Below, in pieces: positions 44,001 through 55,959 of a stretch of 64,000 bases of DNA; within the stretch, counting starts at the first letter, position 1, and each line of letters opens with the position of its first letter. Under the pieces are notes generated by a model. The model ran no database searches. It saw nothing but the letters and a program-made list of their open reading frames with translations, and was not told the origin of the DNA. The stretch is from Hemicordylus capensis (taxonomy: Eukaryota; Chordata; Lepidosauria; Squamata; Cordylidae): the NCBI RefSeq assembly GCF_027244095.1, contig NC_069658.1:264066687-264130686 (forward strand), written 5' to 3'. Position numbers and translations under genes: made by a program.

Positions 44001-45404
44001 TTATTAGATCCTGCATTTGTTGGTTACATTTTTTGACCTCTTTCATCCAGCCTGCTTTTTTATTATAATCTATTGGATTGTCCCATAATTTCCCCCAGAA
44101 TTGCACTGTTTCTTCTTTATTTGGTGTTTCTAGGTTTCTTGTAGTTTCTCGTTCTATGCTTTGGTAGAAACGTCTCTGACTCGACTGGAATTGGAGATTC
44201 TGCCTGTGTTGTGTAATTCTGGCTTCGTATCTGCTAATCTTCTTTGACACTGCTGTTATTTGCTGCTTTATTATTTCTAGGACTTCTCTAATTTTCCTTG
44301 AATCTAAGTGGTATTTTTGGATCAGATACTGTTTGGTGTTTTCATTCTTCAGCTTCTTGTCTTTCATATCTTTCAATTTACTAGCATCTGATCTAAGCCT
44401 GGGGATTTTATTTTCTAATCTAATCTTCCATTTAGGCAATGTACTACTTCCTTTTTTTACAGGTCCACTGATCTTATATCTGAGCTCTTGTGTTGTTATT
44501 GTTGCTGCACTGTACATTAGTTGGTTTGTTTCTTGCAAATTATTGGTTGTTATTTCTGCAAGTGCAGCATTGACAACTTTTAATGCCTGAGCAAGTTGTT
44601 TTTTGGCAACTGTTTTTAGCGTTGGAAGTCGAACCCTGGTGGTTGTTTGGTTCATGTGCTCAGTTATTTTTTGCTTTAGTTCTTGTTGCTTTTCTCTTAA
44701 ACGACATTTGAGTTTTTGAGGTGAAGGTAGAGGGGAGGTTGCCTGGTTTTGATTTTGAAACAGTTCAGCAACGGTGGCACCCTCTATTTCCAACACCTCC
44801 TCCACCTGCGCCTGAGCAACTTCTTCAGTTGGTGGTAATTCTTCTTCCATGTCTTGAGCCTGTGTTGCTCTTTGCAGTTCTTCCAGCTCAACTTCTGTGA
44901 ATACTTTATTTCTTATTATTAATCTTCTCTGGTCTGCTAGCCTTTGTCCTGTTATTTCTGTATCTGGATGCTTCTCTTTCCAAATTTGGTACATTCTTTT
45001 TAAATAACCTCTTCTAGCTGGACTAGACTTGTAATAGCAGATCATTATTTCCTTGTTGGCATTCTTCGTTTTTTGTTTTTGTTTTTGGTTAAGCGACGTT
45101 TCTTCCAGTAACCTTGCAGTCTCCAGCCCTGGTTGCTCAACTGAAGATCCTGAGTTCTGTTGCCCACTTGCCACCAGATGTCCAGGGACTCCAGCATCTG
45201 GCGCAGTCCTTGTTGACCCGGGTGACGACCGATCCAGTATAGATTTATTAAAGTTACGTCTCACCATATTGTTGATGGGAGAGGCACTCTTCATCTGGCT
45301 CCTCTGGTGAGACCTGTCCAGTATGGTTGGACCTCTGGCATAGCTCTTACCTTCCTCAGAGCACGCAAGCCCACAACCACGCCAAGGTAGTGCCTCACTG
45401 GGGG
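41027..45404 (-). mobile_element. R4-clade (R4/Dong) non-LTR retrotransposon, nearly full length, broken
   Basis: The 5' end is near 45404 (CCCCCAGTGAGGCACTACC on the - strand, as at 54877) and the 3' end at 41027 (GTGTAAACAAGAA then an AAT run). 43876-45404 encodes the N-terminal part of the single protein. 42236-43455 encodes the reverse transcriptase (IRRGIFQGDSLSPL, LLYMDDLKLYG) and the C-terminal knuckle CCLCKEADETVDHLISC. 41146-41358 encodes the end of the restriction-like endonuclease region (IPVVIGTLGAIPKQLEEHL). Stops and frameshifts lie between 43456 and 43875. An L2 fragment (41371-42232) interrupts the endonuclease region. Both outer ends meet short tandem repeats: ATT at the 3' end, ATG/ATC at the 5' end. 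Confidence 0.9.
41371..42232 (-). mobile_element. L2-clade LINE 3' fragment inserted in the R4 element
   Basis: Left end TTTATTTATTTATTTGATTT, ATACCGCCCTTCCGAAATGG, CTCAGGGCGGTTTACAATTA (L2 3' tail). 41575-42057 encodes 160 open codons ([57 protein letters not shown]). It is better preserved than the copy at 1098-2515. R4 sequence resumes directly on each side. Confidence 0.88.
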
Positions 45405-45426
45405 ATGATGATGATGATGATGATGA
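45405..45426. repeat. GAT microsatellite at the R4 5' end
   Basis: A GATGAT run. It adds a Ser run to the apparent 543-codon frame, so the part of that frame to its right is not R4 protein. Confidence 0.85.
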
Positions 45427-46353
45427 TTTTCCAGAGCCTTGGGAGCTGCTAGTGCAAAATGACAGCTTGAGGAGGCAGACCCAGGCACAGAACCGTGGCT
45501 TGTACATCGATTTAAATCTAAGTTTCTATAAATCAGTTTCTTGGTCCCAGGGAAGATGGTCACAAAGATCAAAGTTTGTGTTCTGGGGGTCAGTCTCCAT
45601 TTCTATACCTGGAAATGCGCACAGCTCCCCGGACCCTCAATACCAAACATTAGCATACCCACCCCCTTGTCTTTTATGAACCTGGACATTCTCCAGACAC
45701 CCCCTTGCTTTTGTTGTATTTTGTCTGAATCCCTGTAACTGCCCTAGCATCCAGACCCTAGGGTGATTCCAGAAGTGGGATATTTGATGGGCACTCTGTC
45801 CAATAATGCCCTTGAAACTACCAGCTGAGTGCCTGCCTCTGGGCTCTCCCTCAAACCCAGAATAAAGCTTCTGGGACACACTGTGCACAAGTCCTTTTTG
45901 GAACCCTGGAACCAGCTGGGTGTCTAGACACTTGGACCCCTGGATCAAGATGCCAGTCCAGTAGCCTTAGAAGCCTCTCACCATGGTGAAGGCCTCTACT
46001 GCAGCAGGCAAGCCAGATCTGCAGCCTGAGGTCCACTTCTCAACAAGCTACGAGGTAGAGGTAGGAAACTGCTCTCGCTATTTGCCCCTCCTGTCCTCCC
46101 TCCTCACTACTTTTTTTTTTAGCTTTCAGCCCCTGCTTCTCTCAGCCTTCAAACCTGCTATGCCAGCAATATTCAAAAACAGCTGCTGCCTGTTGTTTCT
46201 TATCAGTCCTGGGCCTTAGGGAAAGCAAAGTTAACATACAGCTCTAGCCCATTTTAAACCTCCAGAGAAATAAGAGACCACATTCCTTTTCAACAACATG
46301 TATTGATTCATATTATTCATTAAAAAGGCACCTGTGTGCATCGGACACATTTA

Positions 46354-46530
<177 letters not shown>

Positions 46531-46704
46531 TTAAGTCTTGGCTAATGGCTCAACTACAATCTCACAGTGCTAGTCTCTATTGTGGAAATGACCATCACAT
46601 GAAATTGACAAAGATTCTGGTACCCAAGTGGAGGAGCCTGGCAGGCCCCAGGGGATCAGAGAGTGGTGCAAATAGCAACAGCTTATTTGTTTTCCAAGGT
46701 CTTC

Positions 46705-46957
46705 AATGGCGCAGCAGGGAAATGACTTGACTAGCAAGCCAGAGGTTGCTGGTTCGAATCCCCACTAGTATGTTTCCCAGACTATGAGAAACACCAATAT
46801 CAGGCAGTAGCAATATAAGAAGGTGCTGAAAGGCATCATCTCATACTGCACGGGAGGAGGCAATGGTAAACTCCTTCTGTATTCTACCAAAGACAAGGGC
46901 TCTGTGGGTGCCAGGAGCCGACACCGACTCAACGACACACTTTACTTGTATCTGTTT
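46705..46957 (+). repeat. tRNA-derived SINE with Bov-B-type 3' end (copy 4)
   Basis: TGGCGCAGCAGGGAAATGAC, exact B box GGTTCGAATCCCC, AATATCAGGCAGTAGCAATA, GGTGCTGAAAGGCATC, CACGGGAGGAGGCAATGGTA, GTGCCAGGAGCCGACACCGA and CTCAACGACACAC. The clearest full-length copy. Confidence 0.85.
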
Positions 46958-47318
46958 TCACTTGAGTCTAACATGAGCAAAAATTACCAAAGAAAATAAA
47001 ATGGGACATCCACATTAAGGAGGAAGAGATCACAAAATAGTCTCAGTGCTGTCCACTGGCAGTCTGCAGCAATCTGAGAAACATCCATCTTTTTTCATAC
47101 TGCTTTTATTCTATCATGAAAAAGGACAGTTGTTTCACAGATTGCTGCAGATTGCCCGCTAATGGCTTTGAGAATATTTCACAACCTCCACCTCCTTAGT
47201 GTGGATTTCTCTTTTGTGTTGATGTTGGAATATTTTGACATTTGGAAGAGCCCCCTGGGATTGGTGCTGGCAGGTAATCAATATAAGATTGCATTCGGGT
47301 ATGAGTATGGGGTGGAGT

Positions 47319-47515
47319 GGCCACCTAATGGCACAGCGGGGAAATGACTTGCCTAGCAAGCAAAAGGTTGCTGGTTCGAATCCCCGCATGTATGTTTTCC
47401 CAGACTATGGAAACACCTATATCGGGCAGCAGTGATATAGGAAGGTGCTGTGAAAGGCATCGTCTCATAATGTGCAGGAAATGGCAATGGTAAACCCCTC
47501 CTGTATAGTCAGGTA
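47319..47515 (+). repeat. tRNA-derived SINE with Bov-B-type 3' end (copy 5, 3'-truncated)
   Basis: GCCACCTAATGGCACAGCGG, GGTTCGAATCCCCGC, ATATCGGGCAGCAGTGATAT and AATGGTAAACCCCTCCTGTA. The Bov-B-like end is missing. Confidence 0.8.
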
Positions 47516-47690
47516 AACCGAAATACAACTTCTGGCAGTGCTCTGATAAGCAAAAATCTCATTTCACTAGCACTAGAAGAAATTTCTTCAGTGCTTGGAA
47601 CTAAAAGGCACCCTGACAGATAGATTTGAAACAAATCTAAATTTGTAATGTAGACTTAACTATAGACTACAAATTTACATTGGTTTAACT

Positions 47691-47857
47691 CGGGGTGTAG
47701 CTAGGGGAGAGAGGGCCCGTGTTCATCCCTCTCTCTGGTGGCCCCCCAGAGTGAGGGAGATAATGAAGAAAATAGGGAGGGATGGAGCTGCAGAGCCCTC
47801 AGGAGCTGGGAGCCCGTGTTCTTTGAATCCTTTCACTCAATTATAGCTATGCCTCTG
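47691..47857 (+). mobile_element. hAT-type MITE, copy 2
   Basis: Ends GGGGTGTAGCTAGGG and TTATAGCTATGCCTCTG, with perfect 8-bp duplications GTTTAACT at 47683-47690 and 47858-47865. The interior matches 20126-20291 word by word (TTCATCCCTCTCTCTGGTGG, AGTGAGGGAGATAATGAAGA). Confidence 0.85.
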
Positions 47858-47869
47858 GTTTAACTGATG

Positions 47870-49450
47870 TGGCTTCCCTCTTCCCAAGTCCTAGGATTTA
47901 TAAGCCCCATTCAGACATTTCTGAGTGCAGTAGCACTCACAGTTACAGCAACAAAGGGGGGAAGGAAGTCCCGCCCCAGAGCTGTCACTCATCTCCTCCA
48001 GCCAGCTGCTCAGTTATAACTCTTGAGTATGCACTAACGACTTCTCATTTTTGTACGTCAGTGCATACTCTAGAATTATTATCAGAAAAAGTTAAAAAGA
48101 TCCATGGTTTGTCTGAAGAAGTTCCAACGAAACATTACTATCATCCAGAGGTTTTGTTACAACAACTAACAACCAAATAATCAAGTTTCTATTTTTCATC
48201 TATTTCTCCGTCCAAGTTTCCAGTTATATCAAATAACTACAACAAACTCATGCTGGTTTTACCATTCTTCTACATTTGAAGATCACGTTTCATCTTTCCA
48301 GTTGTTTCTCCTCAGCTAGAGTTGTTCATGAGGAAGGACATTTAATCGTTTAGACGGAGACTGCTACTTGCTTGAAAATGCTTGGTATTACATATCGTGA
48401 AAAGTGTTCTTGCAAACCATTGTATTTTCTATGACTATTTATCAAATGCATATATTGGATTTTAAAAGACATGATATAAATGCATTAAGTTTTCACTAAA
48501 GTTTCTGGTCATGGTGTTAGTGGTTTGTTTGTGCCCCTACCTTTCCTTGTCAGTAACTCAATAATGTCTTTATAAGGCTAGCATCCCATGAAAATGTGTT
48601 AAGACAATAAAATGTTCAGCACCATTTTACAACTACAAATCCAGGGTTCCAGGGTTCATGACAGTTAAAGCTGTATGAACCTTGCCTAGGATCAAACTCA
48701 TCTTTCATCAAACATGTTGTTTGGCCCTGTGTGCATTTTCTTATAACATAAACACTGAGGGTAAGGAATGGGGAGAAAGAGGGCTCCTAGAATTGAGATT
48801 GCAGTATTTAACCCTTTGCCCGTGCACCATGGTCCTTATTAAAATGTTCCCCTCCAAAAGTGCCTTAGAAAAAGTTGCCTGTTGGCACCAATAGGTGCTT
48901 CCTTCCCAAGGCTAATAGCAGCTAGTGGGGAGCATTTTTGTCAGGACTGCTGTGTGGTAAAGGATCAAATGTCTTCTCCCCATGCACTGTAGTCTTGATC
49001 CTCACCGTCTCCCCACATGACTGCATTCAAGTTTTGAAAAATCACATAAAGCATCTATGTAAGGCCAAACAGCATGTTTGAAGCCTACGCTGGGAAGAAG
49101 AGAAGCAGACCTGAGAAGGTAGCAAACCTTTATTAAAAAAACACAACTTTTTCTTCTTCAAACAAAGATGAGAAGGGGGAGATTTTGAGGGGCTGGTGTC
49201 TCTTTAGAGGAGAAGTCAGAAGCCTACTCTCTACATAAGAAGTGGCAGCCAGGGAACTCAGCAACTAGAAATTAGTGAACAGGAATTAGCAAACAGGTAT
49301 CATAGGAGTTTTGTGTGGAATTTAACGGGGAAGTGTGCAGGCGAGCTTGAAAGGAGGCCCTCTTGATCACACAGAGCCCAGGAGGAAAAGAAGGTAAGTA
49401 CTACTCCCTCTTTTATATTATCTGGAAAGAAAGTTTAAACTGTTAAATAG
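47870..49450. other. A/T-rich stretch, nothing recognised
   Basis: No splice-flanked exon or known repeat end was recognised at 47870-49450. The 103-codon frame ending at 48180 (EKVKKIHGLSEEVPTKHYYH) has no domain I know. Confidence 0.35.
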
Positions 49451-50429
49451 CTGATGCTACTTCCCTCCATGTTTAATGCAACAGGGCTGTTCTTATGTTT
49501 TTATGTTTAATGCAATATATAGATTATCCCTAAATATTTGCAGTGCATTATATACTAAGCCCTATCCAAGCCACCCTGTGCCTCACCTTACATCACATAA
49601 GAGGAAGAGAAATAAGACACCCAGTTTCTTTCACCTCTTGCTTTTTTACAGCCCTATAAACCTTTGTTTACAGAGAATGGATCCATCCATAGAAAACAGC
49701 CTACCTGTGGAAGCTCCATGATGCTAGAAGAATGAGATGGTGCCAAAGGAAGCCCAGATGAAATTCTGCTGTTTGTCAGGTGAAGTCCAGAACACCTGGC
49801 AGTCACAGAAAAAATATTAGCCTATATCAGGGCAGACAGGCTTCTGTGAGCTACTTTTCCCACCCAGAACCTCAGGAGCTACCAATGGGAAATGGCTGCT
49901 TAGTGAGACTGAGCCAGTCATGAAATGGCAGTTCTGGAAATCAAATTATAACTTCAAAACCTATAAGTGGAACACAAAACTACATAGAGATCTGGTTTAG
50001 TCGTAACATTACTGTATTTATCTAAATCCAAGATTATTATTTTTCTATCTTGCTTGATGTTAGAAATTGGGGGGGTCATCTTAAATTCAGAGACCTCTTC
50101 CTTTTAGATAAATACAGGTATAACTTGTGTTTAATCTCTATTTTTTAAGGGGCCATATTAAATTCACAGTCGTCTTCTATTCGGATAAATATATGGGTAT
50201 GCTGTTTTGAATGCAAAAACTTTAAGCATTATAATCCCAGTACCCATCACTCCTCCTATCCCGTATCCACCTCCTCCCAATACCACAAATGAATAATCTC
50301 CCTTCTTATTGATAGTAAGGTGAAAGAACAAAAAAGTCTTCTTAACAATGTGAAGAAAGCAGTGTTCATGTAGACACAGAACAGCCTTGCACTGCATTGT
50401 TTCTGCAAGTCAAAGTTGTGATCATAGAC

Positions 50430-51060
50430 AGTGGTCCTAAATATAGATTAGGGATGGCATCTGGTGGGCCACTGTGTGAAACAGGATACTGGACTAGATG
50501 GGCCTTGAGCCTGATCCAGCAGGGCTGTTCTTATGTTCTTATGATGTGCAAAACATTTCAACATCGAAATGTTTCAACTCGAACAGGCTATTTTGAGTGT
50601 GTGAAGCTCAAAACAAAATACCCTTTAAATAAAGGTCCTGTTTCAAGCTTGGAACATAACAACTGCATTTTGATTCAAAATGTTTCAATGTTTTGAGTGC
50701 ATTTTGGAGGCCTGTTTCCCCCTTGCGGATTGGTTTTCTGGCACTGGCTTGCAATCCTAACTATGGGGGTTTGGGGAAAAGGTTAAACATCTGTTTAAAA
50801 TCTCCTGCATGCCCATTTCTTGGTTGGTTGGATGGCAGGTAGCACCAATCATGCCCCACCACCCAACCCACTTTGGTGTCCCAAGGAGCTACCCATGGGG
50901 AACAATGGGGTGCTTCAAGTTTTCCCATTGTTCCCTATGGCTGAAACACTTGAAACATTTCAGGGGTTTTCCCATCAAAACAACCGTGTTGGCCGCTGTT
51001 TTAACAAAACATTTTGGCCATCTTTGTTTTGTTTCAAGTTGAATATGTGCTGGACGCCTT
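50430..51060. repeat. Repeat-like stretch with AAATGTTTCAA words
   Basis: 50440-50545 is an inverted fragment of the reptile repeat also at 31200 and 31620. 50550-51040 repeatedly shows CGAAATGTTTCAACTCGAAC-type and TGAAACATTTCA words in both orientations, suggesting another fold-back or MITE-like element. No gene. Confidence 0.4.
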
Positions 51061-51344
51061 GCCCACAGTCTGCCAACATAAGCACTATGGAGCTTGCTGG
51101 GATGCAGCCTCAGAGGACCAGGAAGAGGGATGGCCTTGCCTGCCTTGAAAGTGGAGGTTGCCAGACCACAGTTGAACAAATGGCTGTGATGCAATTCACA
51201 GTTAAATTTTTTTACCAGGGGTCCAGTGACCTCCAGTTTCGTGTTACGTGTGAATGTGATCAGTGAGTTGAAGAGACAGTCAGCACTTGTGTATCTGCCT
51301 CTCTCTTTCTTTCTTTCTTTCTTTCTTCAAACTTTCTTCAAACT

Positions 51345-51577
51345 AACGAGCCCCTGGTGGCGCAGTGGTAAAACTGCCGCCCTGTAACCAGAAGGTTGCA
51401 AGATCGATCCTGACCAGGGGCTCAAGGTTGACTCAGCCTTCCATCCTTCCGAGGTCGGTAAAATGAGTACCCAGAATGTTGGGGGCAATATGCTAAATCA
51501 TTGTAAACCGCTTAGAGAGCTCCGGCTATAAAGCGGTATATAAATGTAAGTGCTATTGCTATTGCTATTGCTATCTC
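51345..51577 (+). repeat. Sauria-like tRNA-derived SINE
   Basis: GAGCCCCTGGTGGCGCAGTG, TGCAAGATCGATCC (B-box region), GACTCAGCCTTCCATCCTTC, CGAGGTCGGTAAAATGAGTA, GTAAACCGCTTAGAGAGC, AAAGCGGTATATAAATG and a GCTATT tail. Full length. This family is characteristic of squamates and is a main support for the organism call. Confidence 0.8.
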
Positions 51578-53145
51578 TCCCCTTCCTTCAAAAGGGGAAA
51601 TTATATGCTGTAATACATGTGTTACTCTTAACGTGCCACAAAATTTCTGTTGTCTTTACACGTAAAAGCTCAGTAGTACATTCTGTTCAATGTTATGTAC
51701 CATCCCCAATATTTTATGTTATGTCCTTGCCATCCCCAATATTTTGTTTAGACCACTACTTTTGGGGCAATGGGGAGAGCTCTCTTTATGACCCCAGGAA
51801 TTAGCATCAATCTCCAGGTGGAGATCTCCAATCTTGGAGATTTTAGTGACCTGATATTTTGGAAAATATTGGAAAAAATATTGGGGGGGGGGAGGGAGTA
51901 GTCTCCAGGAATAGCTTCAGTCAGAGTTTGCAACCCTACCTGATGGGCAACCACCACCTGTTTCCAGTTGCTTTGAGGATCCGGGGACCCCTTCTGGTTC
52001 AATCCAATATATCCTGGTGGTGGGGACCCTCTCCATTCCCCTTCCTCCCGTTGCTAGGCCAAAGCGTAATGCTCTCATCTCCGATGTGCACATGCACCTG
52101 CTATTTATTTACTTGGCCACCAGGAGCAGCACTGCCCCACCTCCCCCAGCTGCCCCAAGACAAAGAAATGGCCTAAGAAACCAGCAGTCTCTGGAGGTGC
52201 TTCTTCAAGCTCTGAATGCTGCTGTTGCTACCCCCCAAGTTCTCACTGCAGCTTCTCCCCTCCTGCAGCTGCCTGGCTTGGTCTGCAGAACCCACCACTT
52301 TCTCTCTGACCACATGCGTGTGTCACCCTCGCAGGAAGAGCTCAGTCCTGCTTCACTAACTACACTCCCTCCTTTTTATGTTGTAATCGGAGAGGAGGAG
52401 GAGGGGAGGAGGAGGAGGACATCTTGTGCAGTTGCGGAATGAGCAGCAGTCAATCTAAGGGGGCTCATGGGTCGGGAGCGACTTTAAATCACTACAGGAG
52501 ATTGTGAGCAACTTTTCTGCCTACCTTGGGTTTGTATCATGCTTTGCGGCTTGGCCTCCTATCTGTTTTTTTTGCAAAAACATTGCTTAACCACACTTAA
52601 ACCCTGCACAAGTATCCTGCTTGACCCCTGTTTGAGGAAACTTCTAACAGACTACCCCAAAGCAGGTTGGAGGTGTATTATACATAATCTGCATAAATCA
52701 TGGCCACTTCCGAACAGTCTGTCACACACTAATGTGACCAAAAGACAAAAAACAATATGGGGCTATGCCGATGAAGAGGCAAACTTCATTCTCGAGTAGC
52801 GGTCTTCAGAGGCAGGGTGAGAATATGATTTGCATCCACCCCCAGTACTGTAGTGTTTCTCAGCATGATCCTGTAGTGTCTTCTATGTATGTAAATGGTT
52901 GCTATCCATTTATATGGGTCATAGTAACATAAGAAGCTGCTTTATACTGAGACAGACCCATTGGTCCATCAAGCCAACATTGAATGGCCTGGTCCACATT
53001 AATAGGGGGTTCTGCATTGCAGGGGGGAGGCGGGGTGCAGTTGTACTCAGGGCTCACAAGGCCCTCAGAAGCTACAAGCTGAAGAGGCTATGAGGTGTCA
53101 GACTTTCCATACACGAGGGGCTGTAGCTCAGTAGTAAAGCTCATA

Positions 53146-53383
53146 CTTACATTTATTTTTATTTATTTATTACATTTTATATCCTGCTCTTCCTCCAAGG
53201 AGCCCAGAGTGGTGTGCTACATACTTAGGTTTCTCCTCACAACCACCCTGTGAAGTAGGTTAGGCTGAGAGAGAAGTGACTGGCCCAGAGTCACCCAGCA
53301 AGTCTCATGGCTGAATGGGGATTTGAACTCAGGTCTCCCCGATCCTAGTCCAGCACTCTAACCACTACACCACGCTGGCTCTC
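53146..53383 (-). repeat. CORE/MIR-like tRNA-derived SINE (nested)
   Basis: Reverse orientation: TTATATCCTGCTCTTCCTCC at left, TGACTGGCCCAGAGTCACCC in the middle, ACTACACCACGCTGGCTC at right. Confidence 0.82.
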
Positions 53384-53480
53384 TTTATGTAGAAGGTCCC
53401 AGGTTCAAGCCTTGGTATCTCCAGATGGGGCTGGAAAAGAACCCTATCTGAGATCCTGGAGAGCGGCTGCCAGTGTAAAC

Positions 53481-53616
53481 CAGGGGTTCCCAACCTGTGG
53501 TACTCCATATGTTGCTGAATTACAACTCCCATCATCCCCAGACAATAAATTATAGCTGGGGATGATGAGAGTTGTAGTTCAGCAACATCTCTGGTACCAC
53601 AGGTTGGGAACCCCTG
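53481..53616. mobile_element. hAT-type MITE (CAGGGGTTCCCAACC ends)
   Basis: Terminal inverted repeats CAGGGGTTCCCAACCTGTGG and ACCACAGGTTGGGAACCCCTG, with 8-bp duplications GTGTAAAC (53473-53480) and GTGTAGAC (53617-53624), one mismatch. The interior has the palindromic TACAACTCCCATCATCCCCA. 136 bp, non-coding. Confidence 0.88.
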
Positions 53617-54394
53617 GTGTAGACAATACTGAACTAACCAATAGAGTAATCGGTCTCGGTCTGATGCAGTGTGCAGCAATTTCACATGCCTGTCTTATTT
53701 TTTAAATGCATATCCTCCCTTTCTTCTCCAATACGGAGGTGTTCAAGGCAGCTAACAGGAACATGCAAACCACAGTAAAACAACATTTACGTTAAAAGAT
53801 TAAACAAGCTACTACAGGGGTCCTTCCCAGGGCAGCTATGAGATGCTTGCAAGTGGCAAGGCCAAGGACTGAACATGGAAGAAGCTTCTGCATGCAAACT
53901 CTGTGCTGGACCAGTGAGCTATGGCCTCCCCCTGCTAAGGCAGGAGCATAGGAGGATTCCAACCCACACATACCAGGCCGGCATAATGGATTAGTAGCCC
54001 ATCATCATCTTCCCCAACCAGCCACCTCATCAAAGGCAAGGCATGCCCATAGCCATAACTAGGCTGCCTCAGTGGGATGGGGGCACCTATACAGTATCCT
54101 GAGCAACTTAAAGGCGGGATAGGAGAAATGTGTGATAAATAAATAGTTAAAAGGTAGTGATCCTAAAGGGAAGCAGTTGAAGACTAGAAGTAGGGCCTAT
54201 TTCTGACCTTCTTCCTGACCATTCCCCCACTACGTTATTCCAAGAACATCCCCTTAATACAGTTCTACACACACACACACTCACACAACACTCGCACAGA
54301 GTGACAGGTGCTACTGTCCAGAGGAAGAAGGGATTCATCATGACTAGTTTTCACAGCTCCTTAATGCACCAGAGACCCTTCCCTTCCCCATTAC

Positions 54395-54720
54395 CTGAGT
54401 TTCTTTTTATAAAACTGACGGCTACCGGAAACCAGGGTGTTTCCCGTTGGAAGCAACAGCACCCACTTGCCACCTAGAGAAATCAAGATGGCTTTTGCTG
54501 AGCACAGACCTCTTCCTGAAGGTGCAGCAGCAGTTTGAGCGAACCCTCTAATAATCCATGACCTATTTTTGCAGGCGGATCATGAAAGTCTCCGCTCTGC
54601 CTCCATCTGCAGAGCGGGGAGTGGGAAGAGAGGGCTGCCTCTTTCTTGTTTGGCAAACATTAGAGCCCTCTGCTGGCCGCCCCCTTCACTGTGTAATCAT
54701 CACTACACCGGTCTGCAAAA
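54395..54720 (-). promoter_or_regulatory. Probable promoter and 5' non-coding exon of the KRAB zinc-finger gene
   Basis: On the - strand a clean donor AAACTCAG|GTAATG ends an exon at 54395. Upstream lies a moderately GC-rich stretch with a YY1-type CAAGATGGC (54484-54492), a palindromic CTGCAGAGCGGGG region and a CTCF-type motif at 54665-54676. This is the nearest promoter-like block upstream of the KRAB exon at 46.4 kb. Start site not determined. Confidence 0.45.
54665..54676 (-). promoter_or_regulatory. CTCF-type core motif
   Basis: CCAGCAGAGGGC on the - strand, full match to the CTCF core; identical over 17 bases with the site at 19639-19650. Confidence 0.55.
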
Positions 54721-54823
54721 TAGACACCTACTTTAGCCAGACTTGTCAGGTCAGTTCAAAGTGCGGAATTTCATATACCCTACCAGCATTTTACACAGGA
54801 AAACAGGGACACTCTTGTGTGCT

Positions 54824-55183
54824 TATAACATTCCTATATTCTCACGTCAAGGATCAGTGGGGAGTGTTATTATTATCCCCCAGTGAGGCACTACCTGGGC
54901 GTGGTTGTGGGGCTTGCGTGCTCTGAGGAAGGTGAGAGCTATGCCAGGTGAGAGCTATAACATCCCTATATTCTCACGTCAAGGATCAGTGGGGAGTGTT
55001 GTTATTATTAATTATTATTATTATTATTATTTCTTGTTTACACAGTCAGACAGGTGTTATTGACTGGTTTGTTTTATCCAGACATCAAGTCCTTCCCAAG
55101 GACTTGGGATGGCTGAATTTTATTGTCAATTGTTATAGATATCATCGCAGAATATAGGCTGTTCCCAGTAAAGCTGCTTTATT
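54824..55183. mobile_element. Rearranged R4 LINE fragments with a 53-bp direct repeat
   Basis: 54877-54947 is the first about 71 bases of R4 in + orientation (CCCCCAGTGAGGCACTACCT). 55031-55182 is the last about 150 bases of R4 in - orientation, beginning with its ATT tail. The unrelated flank at 54824-54876 is repeated at 54956-55009 with two or three differences (both contain TATATTCTCACGTCAAGGAT). So the 5' fragment sits between direct repeats, and an ATT run separates the second repeat from the 3' fragment. Confidence 0.8.
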
Positions 55184-55184
55184 A

Positions 55185-55235
<51 letters not shown>

Positions 55236-55358
55236 ATTTATATCCCGCTCTTCCTCCAAGGAGTCCAGAGTGGTGTACTACATACTTAAGTTTCTCTTTC
55301 ACAACAACCCTGTGAAGTAGGTTAGGCTGAGAGAGAAGTAACTGGCCCAGAGTCACAT
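55184..55358 (-). repeat. ATT microsatellite and truncated CORE-type SINE
   Basis: A long ATT run (55184-55233) is the tail; ATATCCCGCTCTTCCTCCAA, AGGAGTCCAGAGTGGTGTAC and ACTGGCCCAGAGTCAC follow. The tRNA-derived head is missing. Confidence 0.8.
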
Positions 55359-55551
55359 AAGAATGCCTCAGTTTTCATTTATTTTTATTTTGTATTTAAT
55401 GTGTTCCCCCTGTTTTCAGCCCTTCGGGGCTTAAAAACATTCAAACACGGGAAGGTGTCATAGTATGTTTAGTCCCACGATTGATTTGGTTGTCCTCATT
55501 ATATGGAGTAGCTGCAGTTCTAACACCTGTTTACTAGTATATCTGGTTTAT

Positions 55552-55776
55552 TTTAATTTATTTTATATTTTATATCCCGCTCTTCCTCCAAGGAGCCCAG
55601 ACCGGTGTACTACATACTTACGTTTCTCCTCACAACAACCCTGTGAATTAGGTTAGGCTGAGAGATAAGTAACTGGCCCAGAGTCACCCAGCAAGTCTCA
55701 TGGCTGAATGGGGATTTGAACTCGGGTCTCCCCGGTCCTAGTACAGCACTCTAACCACTACACCACACTGGCTCCA
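55552..55776 (-). repeat. CORE/MIR-like tRNA-derived SINE, full length, inverted
   Basis: ATATCCCGCTCTTCCTCCAA at left, AACTGGCCCAGAGTCACCCA in the middle, CTAACCACTACACCACACTG then GCTCC at right. Confidence 0.85.
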
Positions 55777-55959
55777 TTTTTTGCTTCTTTTAATTTCATA
55801 AGCATTTTTGAAATTGTGTGTTTGGATTGTTTTAAATTCAGTTTAAAACATTAATCAATTAAACCCTTCTACTCAAGAAAAGCAGCACCTTTCAAAGAGA
55901 GGGATCTCTTCTGTTTAGCTGGAGAGAGCAGTCACTGTCACTACTCAAGACCAATATAG

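Larger units (their letters stand above)
53104..53660 (+). repeat. Squamate tRNA-derived SINE split by a SINE and a hAT MITE
   Basis: Head GGGGCTGTAGCTCAGTAGTA (53107 on); middle GAAGGTCCCAGGTTCAAGCC and ATCCTGGAGAGCGGCTGCC after the first insert; end AGACAATACTGAACTAACC after the second insert. The inserts are at 53146-53383 and 53481-53616. Confidence 0.8.

Noticed and set aside
43876-45507. Long 543-codon frame as a host gene
   Set aside because: It is the N-terminal part of the R4 LINE protein. Its first about 35 residues come from flanking DNA and a GAT microsatellite that yields a Ser run.
55184-55233. CRISPR-like or tandem-array signal
   Set aside because: Simple ATT microsatellite and SINE tail in a vertebrate genome; no spacer and repeat structure.
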